Position numbers and translations under genes: made by a program. 64,000 nt of DNA from Zea mays (Eukaryota; Streptophyta; Magnoliopsida; Poales; Poaceae): the NCBI RefSeq assembly GCF_902167145.1, contig NC_050097.1, forward strand, positions 140,331,982 to 140,395,981. The letters are read 5' to 3'. How positions within the stretch are numbered: the first letter of the stretch is position 1; every line of letters starts with the position of its first letter. The notes under the pieces are model-generated. The model saw only the letters and a program-made list of their open reading frames with translations, searched no databases and was not told where the DNA came from. Below are positions 36,171 to 48,000 of this stretch, in pieces.

Positions 36171-36941
36171 ATGATATTGTGGTTGACTGCAATGAACTGC
36201 TATCATGCCGCACAGGGGAAACCCAAACAGTTCATTCTTGAAGAGGAGAGAATGTTCGACGTTGCCGATAACCTGTTTCGAGGCGCTGTGATTGGCACTC
36301 TTGCCAACAAGTATGATAATTCTTATCTAGCATGCACATCTGCAAAAGAGTTATGTGATGCATTAGATGAGAAGTTCGGTGTTTATGATGTTGGTAGCGA
36401 GCTGTGCATCATGGAGCAGCTGTTTGACTATAAGCTGGTGGAAAATCGTCCTATAGTCGAACAGGCTCATGAAATACAGGCACTAGCTAAGGAACTTGAT
36501 CAGTTCTCATGTGTCTTGCCTGACAAGTTCGTGGCTGGCGGTATTATCGCTAAGTTGCCACTGTCTTGGATGGATTTTGCTACCACTCTAAAACATAAGA
36601 GACAAGAGTTTAGCGTGGCTGATCTTATTGGGTCTTTTGATGTTGAGGAGAGGGCGAGAGCAAAAGACACTCGTGGAAAAGGAGTTGAGACTTATAGTGC
36701 TAATATGGTACAAAAGAATAACTCCAATGTGTCATATAATAATAAAAAGAAGAACAAGCAACAGAATGCCACAAAGCCCAAGCAGGCAGCCTCGTTTAAA
36801 AAGAAGAACAAAGGAGCTGGTTGCTTTGTTTGCGGGAGTACTGATCACTGGGCAAGCGCTTGTCCAGACCGCAAATTTAAGCAAGAAAAAAACCAGCTCA
36901 AGAGAAGAAAACAACAAACATGGTTGTTAGCGAGACTGTAG
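36171..36941 (+). pseudogene. copia-E gag (UBN2 capsid and CCHC knuckle)
   Basis: The 256-codon frame holds a copia Gag: WLTAMNCYHAAQGKPKQF, the UBN2 body (SAKELCDALDEKFG, IMEQLFDYKLVE), a basic linker, and a zinc knuckle CFVCGSTDHWASAC near nt 36822-36863. The annotated ATG is internal to the domain, so the real start is upstream in 35865-36170, where the frame is disrupted. A frameshift near 36915 separates it from protease. Confidence 0.85.
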
Positions 36942-39540
36942 AAGGAACATCAGGGTATGGTAATCTTTTACCTATTGTTCTTTCAGTGTGTCAATCCCCT
37001 GAGTGGTGGGATGACACTGGTGCTAACATTCATGTGTGTGCTATTGAAGAATGTGCAGCATGCCCCCTCCACCAAAATGAATCTTGTTAGTGGCACATTG
37101 CTATTAGGGATGGCAATGGGTCGGATTCGGGTCGGGTATAATAAATACCAACCCGTGACCGTACTCGCGGGTATTAGCCATACCCGCCCGCAACTGTACA
37201 CGCGGGTAAAATTTTTTACCCGTACCCGTCGGGTATCGGGCGGGTATCGGGTACCCGCGGGTATATATATATAAACAATACAGAAAAATTCTAGAGAATA
37301 TAATCATAACGAGCAAAAATTCCAGGAAACTTATGCATACAGGGAACACTTCAAACAAATCTTCATGAATTATGCATTAACACAGGCATACAAACACATA
37401 ATATGGAAACACTTCAAGTCTTCATGATACATGCTCACTACTTTTTAGTTTTACGGATATCCACGGGTAACCCGCGGGCGACAAAAAATATATGTACCCG
37501 ACCCAATTTTATCATGGGTCGGGTACGGGCAAGACTCGTGGATACAAATTCGTACCTGAAACTGAACCCGACGGGTCGGATATCCGATGGATATTCGAAC
37601 CCGCGGGTAAAATTGCCATCCCTAATTGCTATGTCGAGATGGCTATAAACTTGTGTTCGAGTCCAATAAATGTATACTGACAAAGTATGGGACATTTGTT
37701 GGAAAAGGCTATGACAGTGGAGGCTTGTTCAGCTTATATTTGCATGATGTGTGTAATGAGTCTGTGAACAATGTGATTTCAAACGAGTTGTGTATTTGGC
37801 ATTCACGGCTTTGTCACATCAATTTTGGTTGTGTGTCGCGGTTAGCAAATTTAAATTTAATCTCAAAATTTGATTTAGTCAAAGGTTCTAAGTGCCAGGT
37901 GTGCGTGCAATCTAAGCAACCTCGCAAGCCTCATAAGGCTATGGAAGCGAGGAACTTGGCACCACTAGACTTAATACATTCTGATTTATGCGAGATGAAT
38001 GGAATATTGACTAAAGGAGGCAAACAATATTTTATTACTTTTATCGATGATTCTACTAGATTTTGTTACGTGTGTCTATTAAAATCAAAAGGCGAAGCTT
38101 TGCATTATTTTAAGACCTACAAAGCTGAAGTTGAAAGTCAACTCGAGAGGAAAATTAAACGGTTAAGGTCTGATCGTGGTGGAGAATATTTTTCAAATGA
38201 TTTTTCTAATTTTTCTGTGGAACATGGTATTATTCATAATAGGACACCGCCATACTCACCACAATCCAATAGGGTTGCTGAGAGAAAGAATCGTATTCTA
38301 ACTGATTTGGTTAACGCCATGTTAGAGACTTTGTGACTATCTAAGGAATGGTGGGGTGAGGTGATCTTGACAGCGTGTCATGTCCTGAATAAAGTTCCCA
38401 CAAAGAACAAAGAAATCACACCACTCGAGGAATGGGAAAAGAGGAAATTAAATATCTCCTATTTGCGCACGTGGGGTTGTTTAGCTAAAGTGAATGTGGC
38501 AATTAACAAGAAGCGCAAATTAGGACCGAAAACTGTTGATTGTGTTTTCTTTGGGTATGCTTTCCACAGCATTAGATATAGGTTCTTAATTATAAACTCT
38601 GGAGTACCAGACATGTTGGTTGGTACTATTATGGAGTCCAAAGATGCTACGTTTTTAGGACGAATTTCCCATGAAAGCTACACATGATACGTCTAATGAT
38701 GAGCTATCGATACCACATGAGCATTTTATTCCGGTAGAACACACTGAGGAATCCCATATATATAATGCTGTGGAAGATGACAATGTATCAACTCGAAAGA
38801 GTAAGAGACCAAGGATTGCAAAGTCCTTTGGTGATGATTACATTGTATATCTTGTGGATGACACACCAAGTACCATTGAAAATGCATATTCCTCTCCTGA
38901 TGCTGACTTTTGGAAGGAAGCAATAAGGAGTGAGATGGATTCTATTATGTCTAATGAAACTTGGGAGGTCGTTGAGCGTCCTTATGGGTGTAAGCCCATT
39001 GGGAGTAAATGGGTGTTCAAGAAAAAGCTTAGGCTTGATGGTACTATTGAAAGGTACAAGGCAAAGCTTGTAATTAAAGGCTATTCACAGAAGAAAGGTG
39101 AGGATTTCTTTGATACTTATTCACGTGTGGCTCAATTGACCACAATTCGTGTGCTACTTTCTCTGGCTGCCTTTCATGGTCTTCTCATCCATCAAATGGA
39201 TGTTAAGACAACATTCCTAAATAAAGAGCTAGATGAGGAAATCTACATGGAGTAGCCAGCTGGGTTTGTAGCAAACGATCAAGAAGGCATGGTGTGTAAG
39301 TTATTGAAATCTTTATATGGCCTAAAACAAGCACCTAAGCAATGGCATGAAAAGTTTGATAGAACTTTGACATCTGCTGGCTTTGTTGTGAACGAAGCAG
39401 ACAAATGTGTATACTATCGGTATGGTAGGGGCGAGGGAGTAATTTTATGCCTGTATGTTGATGACATTCTAATCTTGGGGATGAGTCATGATGTGATTAA
39501 AGAGACAAGGTCGCTCGTACTCATTCAGCTGGCCAGGTAG
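36942..39540 (+). pseudogene. copia-E pol, truncated after the RT YVDD motif and interrupted by a hAT element
   Basis: Protease DDTGANIHVC is readable near nt 37005. The frame is split by the hAT element at 37105-37624 and resumes with a GAG-pre-integrase and zinc region (WHSRLCHINFG, CQVCVQSKQ). The integrase carries its acidic residues in HSDLCEM, RSDRGGEYF and AERKNR. Breaks: TGA at 38334-38336, a frameshift near 38670, TAG at 39253-39255. RT runs from WKEAIRSEMD (about 38912) to CLYVDDILILG (about 39458) and is lost after about 39500; there is no RNase H or 3' LTR. Confidence 0.88.
37105..37624. mobile_element. 520-bp non-autonomous hAT-type element in copia-E
   Basis: Ends TAGGGATGGCAAT and ATTGCCATCCCTA with a perfect 8-bp target duplication ATTGCTAT (37097-37104 and 37625-37632). 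It interrupts copia-E between protease and integrase. Subterminal GGGTA/CGGGTA repeats match those of the 685-bp element at 8423, so both belong to one family. Confidence 0.93.
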
Positions 39541-39678
39541 ATATGAAAGAATAATTTTTTTATAAAATAGACTATTGTGGAATCCAGGGAAACTTGTGTT
39601 TCATAGGAGTAGAAATGTGGCTGGCCGTTGTTGTCTTGGTTCACGAGGTTAGAAATAGCGAGCGAGCGAGGTCGTGAA
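39541..39678. other. Spacer, nothing recognised
   Basis: A short stretch between the truncated copia-E and the CACTA-like end; no coding or repeat signal seen apart from a GCGAGCGAGCGAG run. Confidence 0.4.
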
Positions 39679-39875
39679 CACTAGTACACAAAAGCTTTAT
39701 AGTGACAGTTGTGAGCCTATTTTCACTGGCGTTTCTTAGAACCCTCGGTGCTAGGGCCCAGTAGAAATCATCCTTTCTACAGGCGGGTAACTGAGCACCG
39801 CCAGTGGAAATCGATTTTCACTGGCGGTTGAGTTAAGAAAACCGTCAGTAGAAATCATCATTTTTCGGGACATCC
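39679..39875. mobile_element. CACTA-type transposon end fragment
   Basis: It begins CACTAGTACACAAAAGC and then carries repeated subterminal motifs TTTCACTGGCGGTT / ACCGCCAGTGGAAA and TTTCTACAGGCGGG in both orientations. This is the pattern of En/Spm-like terminal regions. The other end is not seen. Confidence 0.5.
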
Positions 39876-39899
39876 ACGGATTATTACTCAGTGTGCACT

Positions 39900-40240
39900 T
39901 TTAAACAATAGCTCGGTTATATGCAATTAAGTACCCACGATAATTGAGTTATACTTATATCTACATATTTTAAACCTTCTCGTATTGAGAGCAAAAACAT
40001 TTCATGAATCATTAGCCAAGTTACTTATTCAAAATAATTATGGTTGTAGCTTAATAATTTTTGCACAAAATAAAGAATAAACTAAATTTTGACTCGGGTG
40101 CATGTCATCCGCGAGTTAAAATGGAAACCCGCACCCACCCTACGTAACAATGAGTTTGATATGGGTTACACCCACGGGTCAAAATCTTCACCCGTAGCTG
40201 CACCCATTAAATCGGGTACCCGTCGGGTTTGCCATCCCTA
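39900..40240. mobile_element. One-ended relic of the TAGGGATGGCA hAT family
   Basis: Its right end is GGGTTTGCCATCCCTA (to 40240), preceded by ACCCGTCGGG and other CGGGT motifs as in the two intact copies. No left terminal repeat is found, and the left limit is approximate. Confidence 0.6.
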
Positions 40241-40264
40241 GCACCGATCGTCATGTCCTCTCTA

Positions 40265-40537
40265 GGGGCTCGTTTACATGTGTGGATATTAGAGGGGATT
40301 GAGGGACATATAATTCCTTATTAGTCAAAAATATCTAGCAAAAGATTATATGCTCCTTAATCCTAGAGGTGATAATGGGCTCTATATTTGATCGGATTTG
40401 GATCAGACTTTATTTCTATAAATTTCTAACTAAAATTAGTTAAGGATACAATTAAATTATAAACAAACATTTAGATTGTGCTCTATTACCACCCCTACTC
40501 AATCCCCCTCTAATCTCCATGCATCCAAACAGACCGC
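40265..40537. mobile_element. MITE-like foldback element
   Basis: The left arm (GTTTACATGTGTGGATATTAGAGGGGATTGAG region, 40273-40304) is the imperfect inverse of the right arm at 40499-40530 (CTCAATCCCCCTCTAATCTCCATGCATCC region). About 270 bp, no coding capacity. Exact ends and the target duplication are not clear. Confidence 0.5.
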
Positions 40538-41640
40538 ATGTGCCCCGGTCCTATGATTTTGAGGGCCCCAGGTGAACTGATCGCGGTTGGCCCTCTAGAC
40601 TATATAAAAAAGTCTATGATATGCATCGAAGCAGATTGACATTTCGTAGGTTAATGATGATGTACATTGAAATTAGTTTTAAAAATATCTAATACGCTAG
40701 ATAATATAGATCGATGCAGATTAGCACTTCGTAGGTTGAGAAATAAGAACGACGGTCGCAACATAACCAGAATCCTAATTACTTGACCATGCGTGCCTAG
40801 AGGCTGGCGCAGTGGCGCCCAGCTCCCTAGAATCCTAGAGGGCTAGATCGGCAAGATGGCGAACGCCGATCACGTGGATGGTGTAGTCGCACAGACGCGA
40901 AGTGACATGAGCGTGAGTGCGTGACGACTGGGCAATGGGCAACGTGTGTCATGTGGTCCGTGTGCGTCAGGAGTCCGTGTGCCCAGCCCTACCGGCTTGT
41001 TGGCTACTTATACTATTTTACTACTAGCATATAGCCCGTACTAACGCTACGTTTCTGGGAAGGGGAGGAGAGGGGTGGAGGACGACGGTGGTGACCCGAA
41101 GGGAGGGATTGACGGCGGTGGGAACGCGAGGAGGAGAGGGTTGAAAGATGATCTAAATAATATTGTTCATTAAATTTGAGTGAGCAAGAGAGATAATGTT
41201 ATTCAACGATCTAAACCGTTGATTTATGTTGTGTTAAGTATGAGTGTAATTTATTTGGTGAATTTAGTAAGGATTATTATGGGTGGGTGGCTTAATTGGT
41301 TGGATAGATTTTGTAAAGTTTAAACTGATATATTATATAGTGTTATGATAGTAAATATTAGGTCCGTATTAGTTTTGGGCTCCGGCCGCATGGGCTCAGG
41401 GCCAGCCCGCACGAGTCATGGGACGGGATCCGGCAAAATGATCATCAGTCACCATGTTCCCCAATCAAAAAAAAAAGTCAATTCATCCTTCATGTTTTTT
41501 TTGAATTTGTTCCATTCTCATCGATCGGCTCTGCGGGTCTCGAGTGCAAGCGACGCTAGCTAGCTTTCTAATTCTATCTTGCACCTGATCGGCTCATCTT
41601 CGGAGCGGATCCAGTATCCAGCAGGGCAACCTCAGGGAAG
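40538..41640. other. Intergenic, no gene recognised
   Basis: Mixed sequence. A motif near 41022 (CTAGCATATAGCCCGTACTAACGCTACG) resembles a degenerate version of the foldback end at 59957. No coding region is convincing. Confidence 0.4.
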
Positions 41641-42036
41641 TCAGTCGATGCATGTTATTTTACATGCAGCACCGCCACTGATCAATAAATAGTGAAAAGT
41701 TAAAGAAGAATCTCGACTTGGGATATGTGATTCATTCTTGGTTTTCATGCTCAGAGATGCATATACATGGTTACTTGAGACATCACTGAATTCATGGTTG
41801 CCAACCATAAGAACCATATCATAGGCTTCCCTGCCACCATAAGAACCGACTTCGTCAGGTAACTGGAGAACATGACAGTCAGTCAGCATATTTTTCTTGG
41901 ACCACCAATGTAATCTTCGTCATCGGCCCATGATTACTTAACTTTCTCATGAGCCGAAGAAGTGTGTGATCCTTCTATGCGTATTAGTCGTATATATAAG
42001 CTATGCAAAATTCTTTGTTGATCCTCCAGAAGTTCA
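41641..42036 (-). other. Probable 3' UTR of the CBS-PB1 gene
   Basis: This is the 396 bp downstream of the stop codon at 42037. A frame at 41889-41641 on the gene strand has no known domain. I see no sure polyadenylation signal, so the UTR end is unknown. Confidence 0.4.
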
Positions 42037-45000
42037 TCACGCTTTCGAGTGTCTCAAGTAAACTATCACAGCTACCCCCGTCAGAGCAATCGCGCAAGCC
42101 ATCAATCCATAACCATAATGAACATGCATCGACTGACTTCCCTGGGATGATGCCAGCTCTGGCAATGGCTGTGTTACTACTTCATTGCTGGAATCTGAGT
42201 TGTCAATATGCAACCTCAAGACCTGAAATTGCAAATTCAACTACAGCAGTTAGGAAATGGAGGTATACAATGCCAACTAGACTGTTACTGAGCAACCTGG
42301 CCTCAGACTTTCCAGACTGACTAAGTAGTGCCTGATAGGCCTGTTCAATGGTGTTAGACTACCCGTCTAGGGTTTGTGTTATTCCCTGTGTAATGACCGT
42401 TATACCCCTGTGTAATGGGCCTTGGCCCAGTTACTCTCTCTATTTAATGTCACTCCCAACCCCTGATTAGGGTATGGGTTCAGCTTCCAATATGGTATCA
42501 GATTAGGTTTAGGTCTTCTCCACACACAGCTACAGCCGCCAGGGGTTCTCTTCCCCCTGCAGCCGCCGCCGGCCCCCCAGCCGCCGGCCTCCCTCCCTGC
42601 TCGTCGCGCCCTCCCTGCTCGCCGCGCCCTCCCTCCATATCTCGGCCGAGGCTTCCTCTGCTCGGGATCGACCGCGAGAGCTTCGCTCCACCCCGCGCGG
42701 CCGCGCCTGCCGCCTGCGCTAGCCGGAGGTCGGCCAGCCGCCCCAGCCTCAACAGTCGCACAGCCGCCGCCGAGGCAAACTCGAAGCCACCCCGCCGCCG
42801 CAGCCGGCCAGGCGCGCCGAGCCCCGGCCTCCCCGCGACCAGGACCTGCCCCGCCCTCCTGCACCGAGCGCCCAGCCGAGCAGGACGCGACCCGCCCAGG
42901 CCACCGCACCGCCTCGTCGCCACCTGCCGCCGAGGACCCGACGCCCGCGCGCCGTGCTCTGCACCCCGTCCGGCCGCACGCCCCGGCGCCCTGCCGAGCC
43001 GCCCGTTCAGGGCCGCGCAGCCCCGCACCCAGGGTCGCGCCCGCCTCGCCTCCCCGACGCCCAGCGGCCCGCGACCGAGCAGCGCCACCGCTCCTGCTCA
43101 GGACGCAGCCGCCCCTACCCCCGCCGACGGCCGAGGCTCCCTCCACCAGCCGCGCAGAGGCCTGGACGTCCGACCAGGGGCGAGCAGGGCGAGATCCGGC
43201 CAGGGGAGTGGCGTCCCACGCGAGCTCCCCTTCCCCTACCAGCCGCCGGCCACCTCCGGACGCCGGTCCTTCTCCACTGCTCGGCAGCCTTCTCCTCCCT
43301 GCTTCACCCGACCAGGAGCACCCGCCCGGTGGTCCCGCGCCCCTGCTGTTCCGCGTCACACTGCGTCCCTGCTGTCCCGTGCCGTGCACGCCCGACGCCG
43401 AGCACTCAGCCGCCTCTGCTGTTCCGCGCCCGGCTGTCCAGTCCGCGCCTCCCTGTGCCGGCCGTCATGAGCTTTACCTCGCCCGCCGCTCTCGTGACGG
43501 TGCGTGTCCTCCTCCACAACGGCCAGCTCATCCGGGGCATGTTCGTGTCCTTCGATCCCGTCTGGAACCCCATTCTTCGGGACTGCGTCGAGGTCCACCC
43601 TCAGGCGGGCCGTCACGTGCCTGGACCGCTTGTCTTCCCACGTGCTGCGATCGCCTCCCTAGCGGTTGAGCCCGTGTCATCTCCCTCCCTTCCCAGTGCC
43701 TCTGTCGGGGCACCTTCTTTGGCCCTCTCCGCTCACAACGTACCTTCGACACTTCCACCTCCCCGGACCACCACCGATTGGGTGGTTGACTCCGGGGCCT
43801 CCTTCCACACTACCCCCACCACTACTTCGTTACTCCACTCCCATCCACCCCACCCCTCACATCCTACCTCCATCGTCGTCGGCAACGGTTCCACCCTCCC
43901 GGTCACCTCAGTAGGTACATCGGCTCTTCCAGGACCATTCTGCCTTAACGACGTCCTTGTTGCTCCCGGACTAACTCATCCCCTCCTCTCGGTTCGTCGC
44001 TTCACTAGTGACAACCAGTGCTCTATGGAGTTCGACCCCTGGGGCCTCACCATACGCCACCTTCCCACACATGCTGTGCTCGCTCGCTGTGACAGCTCCG
44101 GCCCCCTCTATTCTCTTCACTTGCCCTCCACTCCCCACACCAGCGTAGCCTCATCTCCTGTACTTACTACTACCACCACTTCACATGCTCTTGCTACTAC
44201 CACCACCTCCTCCGCCATTTGGCACCGTCGCCTCGGGCACCCTGGACCTGACGTCATGTCCCAGCTTTCCGGCCACTCTGACATATCATATACTCGGGGC
44301 TCTTCTGAGCGCCTCTGTCATGCTTGTCAGCTCGGCCGCCAGTCCCGTCTTCCTTTTTCTACTTCCACATCCAGGGCTGTCCAGGCCTTTGATCTTGTCC
44401 ACTGTGATCTCTGGACATCTCCTGTCCTTAGCCTCTCCGGCTACAAATACTACCTGGTCATTCTCGATGACTACTCCCATTTCCTTTGGACTTTCCCCCT
44501 TCGGCTGAAGTCCGACACATTTACCACCCTCACTCACTTTTTCGCCTGGGTATCCACCCAGTTCTGGCGCCCGGTCCGTGCCCTGCAGTGCGACAATGGC
44601 CGCGAGTTCGACAACAACGCCTCCCGCTCTTTCTTCCTCACTCACGGCGTCCAGTTGCGTCTCTCGTGTCCCTACACCTCTGCTCAGAACGGCCGGGCCG
44701 AGCGCATGATTCGCACCACCACCAACATGATCCGCTGCCTTCTCTTTCAGGCGTCTCTCCCTGCCACCTACTGGGCAGAGGCCCTTCATACCGCCACACA
44801 TCTCCTCAACCGTCTTCCCTCGAAGGCGGTGAGCCACCCCACACCTCACTTCGCCCTGTACGGCACAGCCCCTTCCTACGACCACCTGCGCGTGTTCGGC
44901 TGTGCCTGCTACCCTAACACTTCCGCTACCGCCCCTAACAAGCTTTCTCCTCGCTCCACTCGCTGTCTCTTCCTCGGCTACTCCCCTGACCACAAGGGGT

Positions 45001-48000
45001 ACCGGTGCCTGGACCTCACCTCCCACCGCATCATCATCTCTCGTCACGTCGTCTTCGACGAAGATGTGTTTCCCCTTGCTGGCTCCACCCCACCCATCGA
45101 TCTTGACTCCCTCCTCGAGTCCGATCCGATTCCTCCCCCACCTCCGGCTCCGCGTCTTGCGCCGTTACCTGCTCCTCGTGCGGCCCCCACGACCTCTTCC
45201 GCGCCACGCGCGGCCCCGTCGACCCCGCCTGCGCCACGCGCGGCCCCGTCGACCCCGCCTGCGCCACGCGCGGCCCCGTCGACCCCGCCTGCGCCACGCG
45301 CGGCCCCGTCGACCCCGCCTGCGCCACGCGCGGCCCCGTCGGTCCTGCCTGCACCACGCACGGCCCCGTCGACCCCGCCTGCGCCACACGCGGCCCCGTC
45401 GACCCCGCCTGCGCCACGCACGGCCCCGGCGATCCCGCTTGCGCCACGCGCGGCCCCGGCGATCCTGCCTGCGCCACGCGCGGCCCCGTCGACCCTGCCT
45501 GCGCCACGCGCGGCCCCGTCGACCCCGCCTGCGCCGCGCGCGGCCCCGTCGACTCCGGCTCGATTCGCCAACCCCGCCCTCGTCTACCATCGCCGCGGCC
45601 ACGCCACTACCTCGGCACCCCCCGACGCGTGCCCATCGACGAGCGCGGCCCGCTTCGCCGACCCCGCCGTCGTCTATCACCGCCGTGAATCGGCCCCTCC
45701 AGCCGCTCCCGACGTTCCGGTGACTCACTCCGAGTCATCCGTATACCACCCGGTCGCCATCCATCGCGACCCCGGGCACGTCCACCCGATGGTGACTCGA
45801 CGCGCTGCTGGCGTTCTCCGCCCCGTCGACCGGCTCATCCTGGCAGCCGCTACGACCAGCACTCCACCCGACGCTTCCCCGGTACCCTCCTCCGTTCGCA
45901 CTGCCCTCGCCGACCCACACTGGCGTCGCGCTATGGAGGAGGAGTACGCGGCCCTCTTGGCCAACCACACTTGGGACCTGGTGCCGCGTCCACCAGGCAC
46001 CAACGTGGTCACCGGCAAGTGGCTATTTCGCCACAAGCTGACCTCAGACGGCTCCCTCGACCGCTACAAGGCCCGTTGGGTCCTTCGGGGCTTCACCCAG
46101 CGCCCCGGAGTGGACTACGACGAGACCTTCAGCCCTGTCGTCAAGTTCGCCACTGTTCGCGCCGTCCTCTCCCTCGCCCTCTCCCGCGACTGGGCGATCC
46201 ATCAGCTCGATGTCAAGAATGCCTTCCTCCACGGCACTCTGACGGAGACTGTCTACTGCAGCCAGCCCACCGGCTTCGTCGACGCTGACCGTCCGGACCT
46301 GGTTTGCCGGCTGAACCGATCCCTGTACGGCCTCAAGCAGGCGCCACGGGCTTGGTACAGCCGCTTCGCCTCCTACCTGGCCTCCGTCGGCTTCGTCGAG
46401 GCCAAGTCGGACACGTCCCTGTTCATCTACCGGCGCGGCGACGACACCGTCTACCTCCTACTCTACGTCGACGACATTGTGCTCACGGCATCCACCGCCG
46501 ACCTCCTTCACCGCACAATCGTCGCCCTTCAGCGGGAGTTCGCGATGAAGGACCTGGGGCCCCTCCACCACTTCCTCGGCGTCACCGCCGAACGTCGGCC
46601 TCAGGGTCTCTTCCTCCACCAGCGCCAGTACGCCATCGACATCCTGGAGCGGGCTGGCATGTCTGACTGCAAGCCCTGCACCACGCCTGTCGACACTCAG
46701 GCGAAGCTCTCTGAGGACGACGGGCCTCCGGTCGCCGACGCGACGTCCTACCGGAGCCTCACCGGCGCGCTCCAGTACCTCACGTTCTCCAGGCCCGACA
46801 TCGCTTACGCCGTCCAGCAGGTGTGCCTGCACATGCACACTCCGCGGGAGCCCCATCTCACTGCGCTCAAGCGGATTCTACGCTACCTCCGCGGCTCCCT
46901 CGACTACGGCCTCCTCCTCCGTTCATCCCCGACGTCGGAGCTCGTGGTCTACACCGACGCTGACTGGGCTGGCTGTCCCGACACGCGCCGGTCCACCTCC
47001 GGCTACGCCGTCTTCCTGGGCGCCAACCTCGTCTCTTGGGCCGCCAAGAGGCAGCCCGTCGTCTCTCGCTCCAGCGCTGAGGCCGAGTACCGTGCCGTGG
47101 CCAACGGCGTGGCCGAGGCCTCCTGGCTGCGCCAGCTCCTCCACGAGCTTCACAGTCCCCTCCAGCGCGCCACCCTCGTCTACTGCGACAACGTCAGCGC
47201 GGTCTACCTCTCCACCAACCCCGTGCAGCATCAGCGCACGAAGCATGTGGAGATCGACCTGCACTTCGTCCGCGAGCGTGTCGCTGCCGGCGACGTCCGC
47301 GTTCTCAGCGTCCCCACCACGCTTCAGTTCGCCGACATCTTCACCAAGGGGTTACCGTCGAGTGTCTTTTTAGACTTCCGATCCAGTCTCAACATCTGTA
47401 CAGGATAGAGTTGTGACTGCGGGGGGGTGTTAGACTACCCGTCTAGGGTTTGTGTTATTCCCTGTGTAATGACCGTTATACCCCTGTGTAATGGGCCTTG
47501 GCCCAGTTACTCTCTCTATTTAATGTCACTCCCAACCCCTGATTAGGGTATGGGTTCAGCTTCCAATAAATGGGTCCATTGGCCTAGGCCAATTTATACA
47601 AAAGTATTGGTGGAAATAATATTTAATATCTACACATACAGTGCATCAACATTGTTCTGTACAGGAAAACCAATGAAGTTAGTATTTCTATGCCCCAGCC
47701 TTGCATTTCATCAGGTGTATATCAATATATATATATATATATGATCATGTGTCATGGCTATGTCATCTCCTATTAGAAAACACATGAAAACCAATCCAAG
47801 TGCAAGGTGTTTGATTAAATTGGCAAGTGTTTTGGTTGGCAACTAAAACTTAGGCAAAGTTTTTGGTCTCCACAAGTCAATGTAAAAACAGTAGTCATGT
47901 CAAAGTGCTGCTCCAAAATTCTCCTAAGGTTAGTTGTGGGAAACTATGGTTACAAACTAAATAGCCCCACAGTGCGATAAATATGGTATAACCGAACAAA

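Larger units (their letters stand above)
42352..47568 (+). mobile_element. Young, structurally complete copia element (141-bp LTRs) in the last intron of the CBS-PB1 gene
   Basis: LTRs at 42352-42492 and 47428-47568 are identical over all 141 bp. The flanks carry a perfect 5-bp target duplication AATGG (42347-42351, 47569-47573). The primer binding site (TGGTATCAGATT, 42493) directly follows the 5' LTR, and a G-run polypurine tract (47420-47427) abuts the 3' LTR. Between them is one frame with intact pol motifs in copia order. The element is antisense to the host gene. LTR ends are TG...TA rather than TG...CA. No capsid or CCHC region is present. Identical LTRs mean a very recent insertion. 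Confidence 0.93.

Noticed and set aside
41641..41889. Minus-strand frame downstream of the CBS-PB1 stop
   Set aside because: Lies in the likely 3' UTR and has no recognisable domain.
42400..43389. 329-codon minus-strand frame
   Set aside because: Very GC-rich shadow of the copia leader, all Gly/Arg/Ala, no domain, spans the LTR boundary.
45175..45564. Regular 30-bp repeats resembling a CRISPR array
   Set aside because: No spacers, in-frame coding in a eukaryotic retrotransposon.
45034..45728. Three minus-strand and one plus-strand frames of 157-273 codons
   Set aside because: They only exist because the 30-bp repeat is open in every frame; the copia polyprotein is the real frame.
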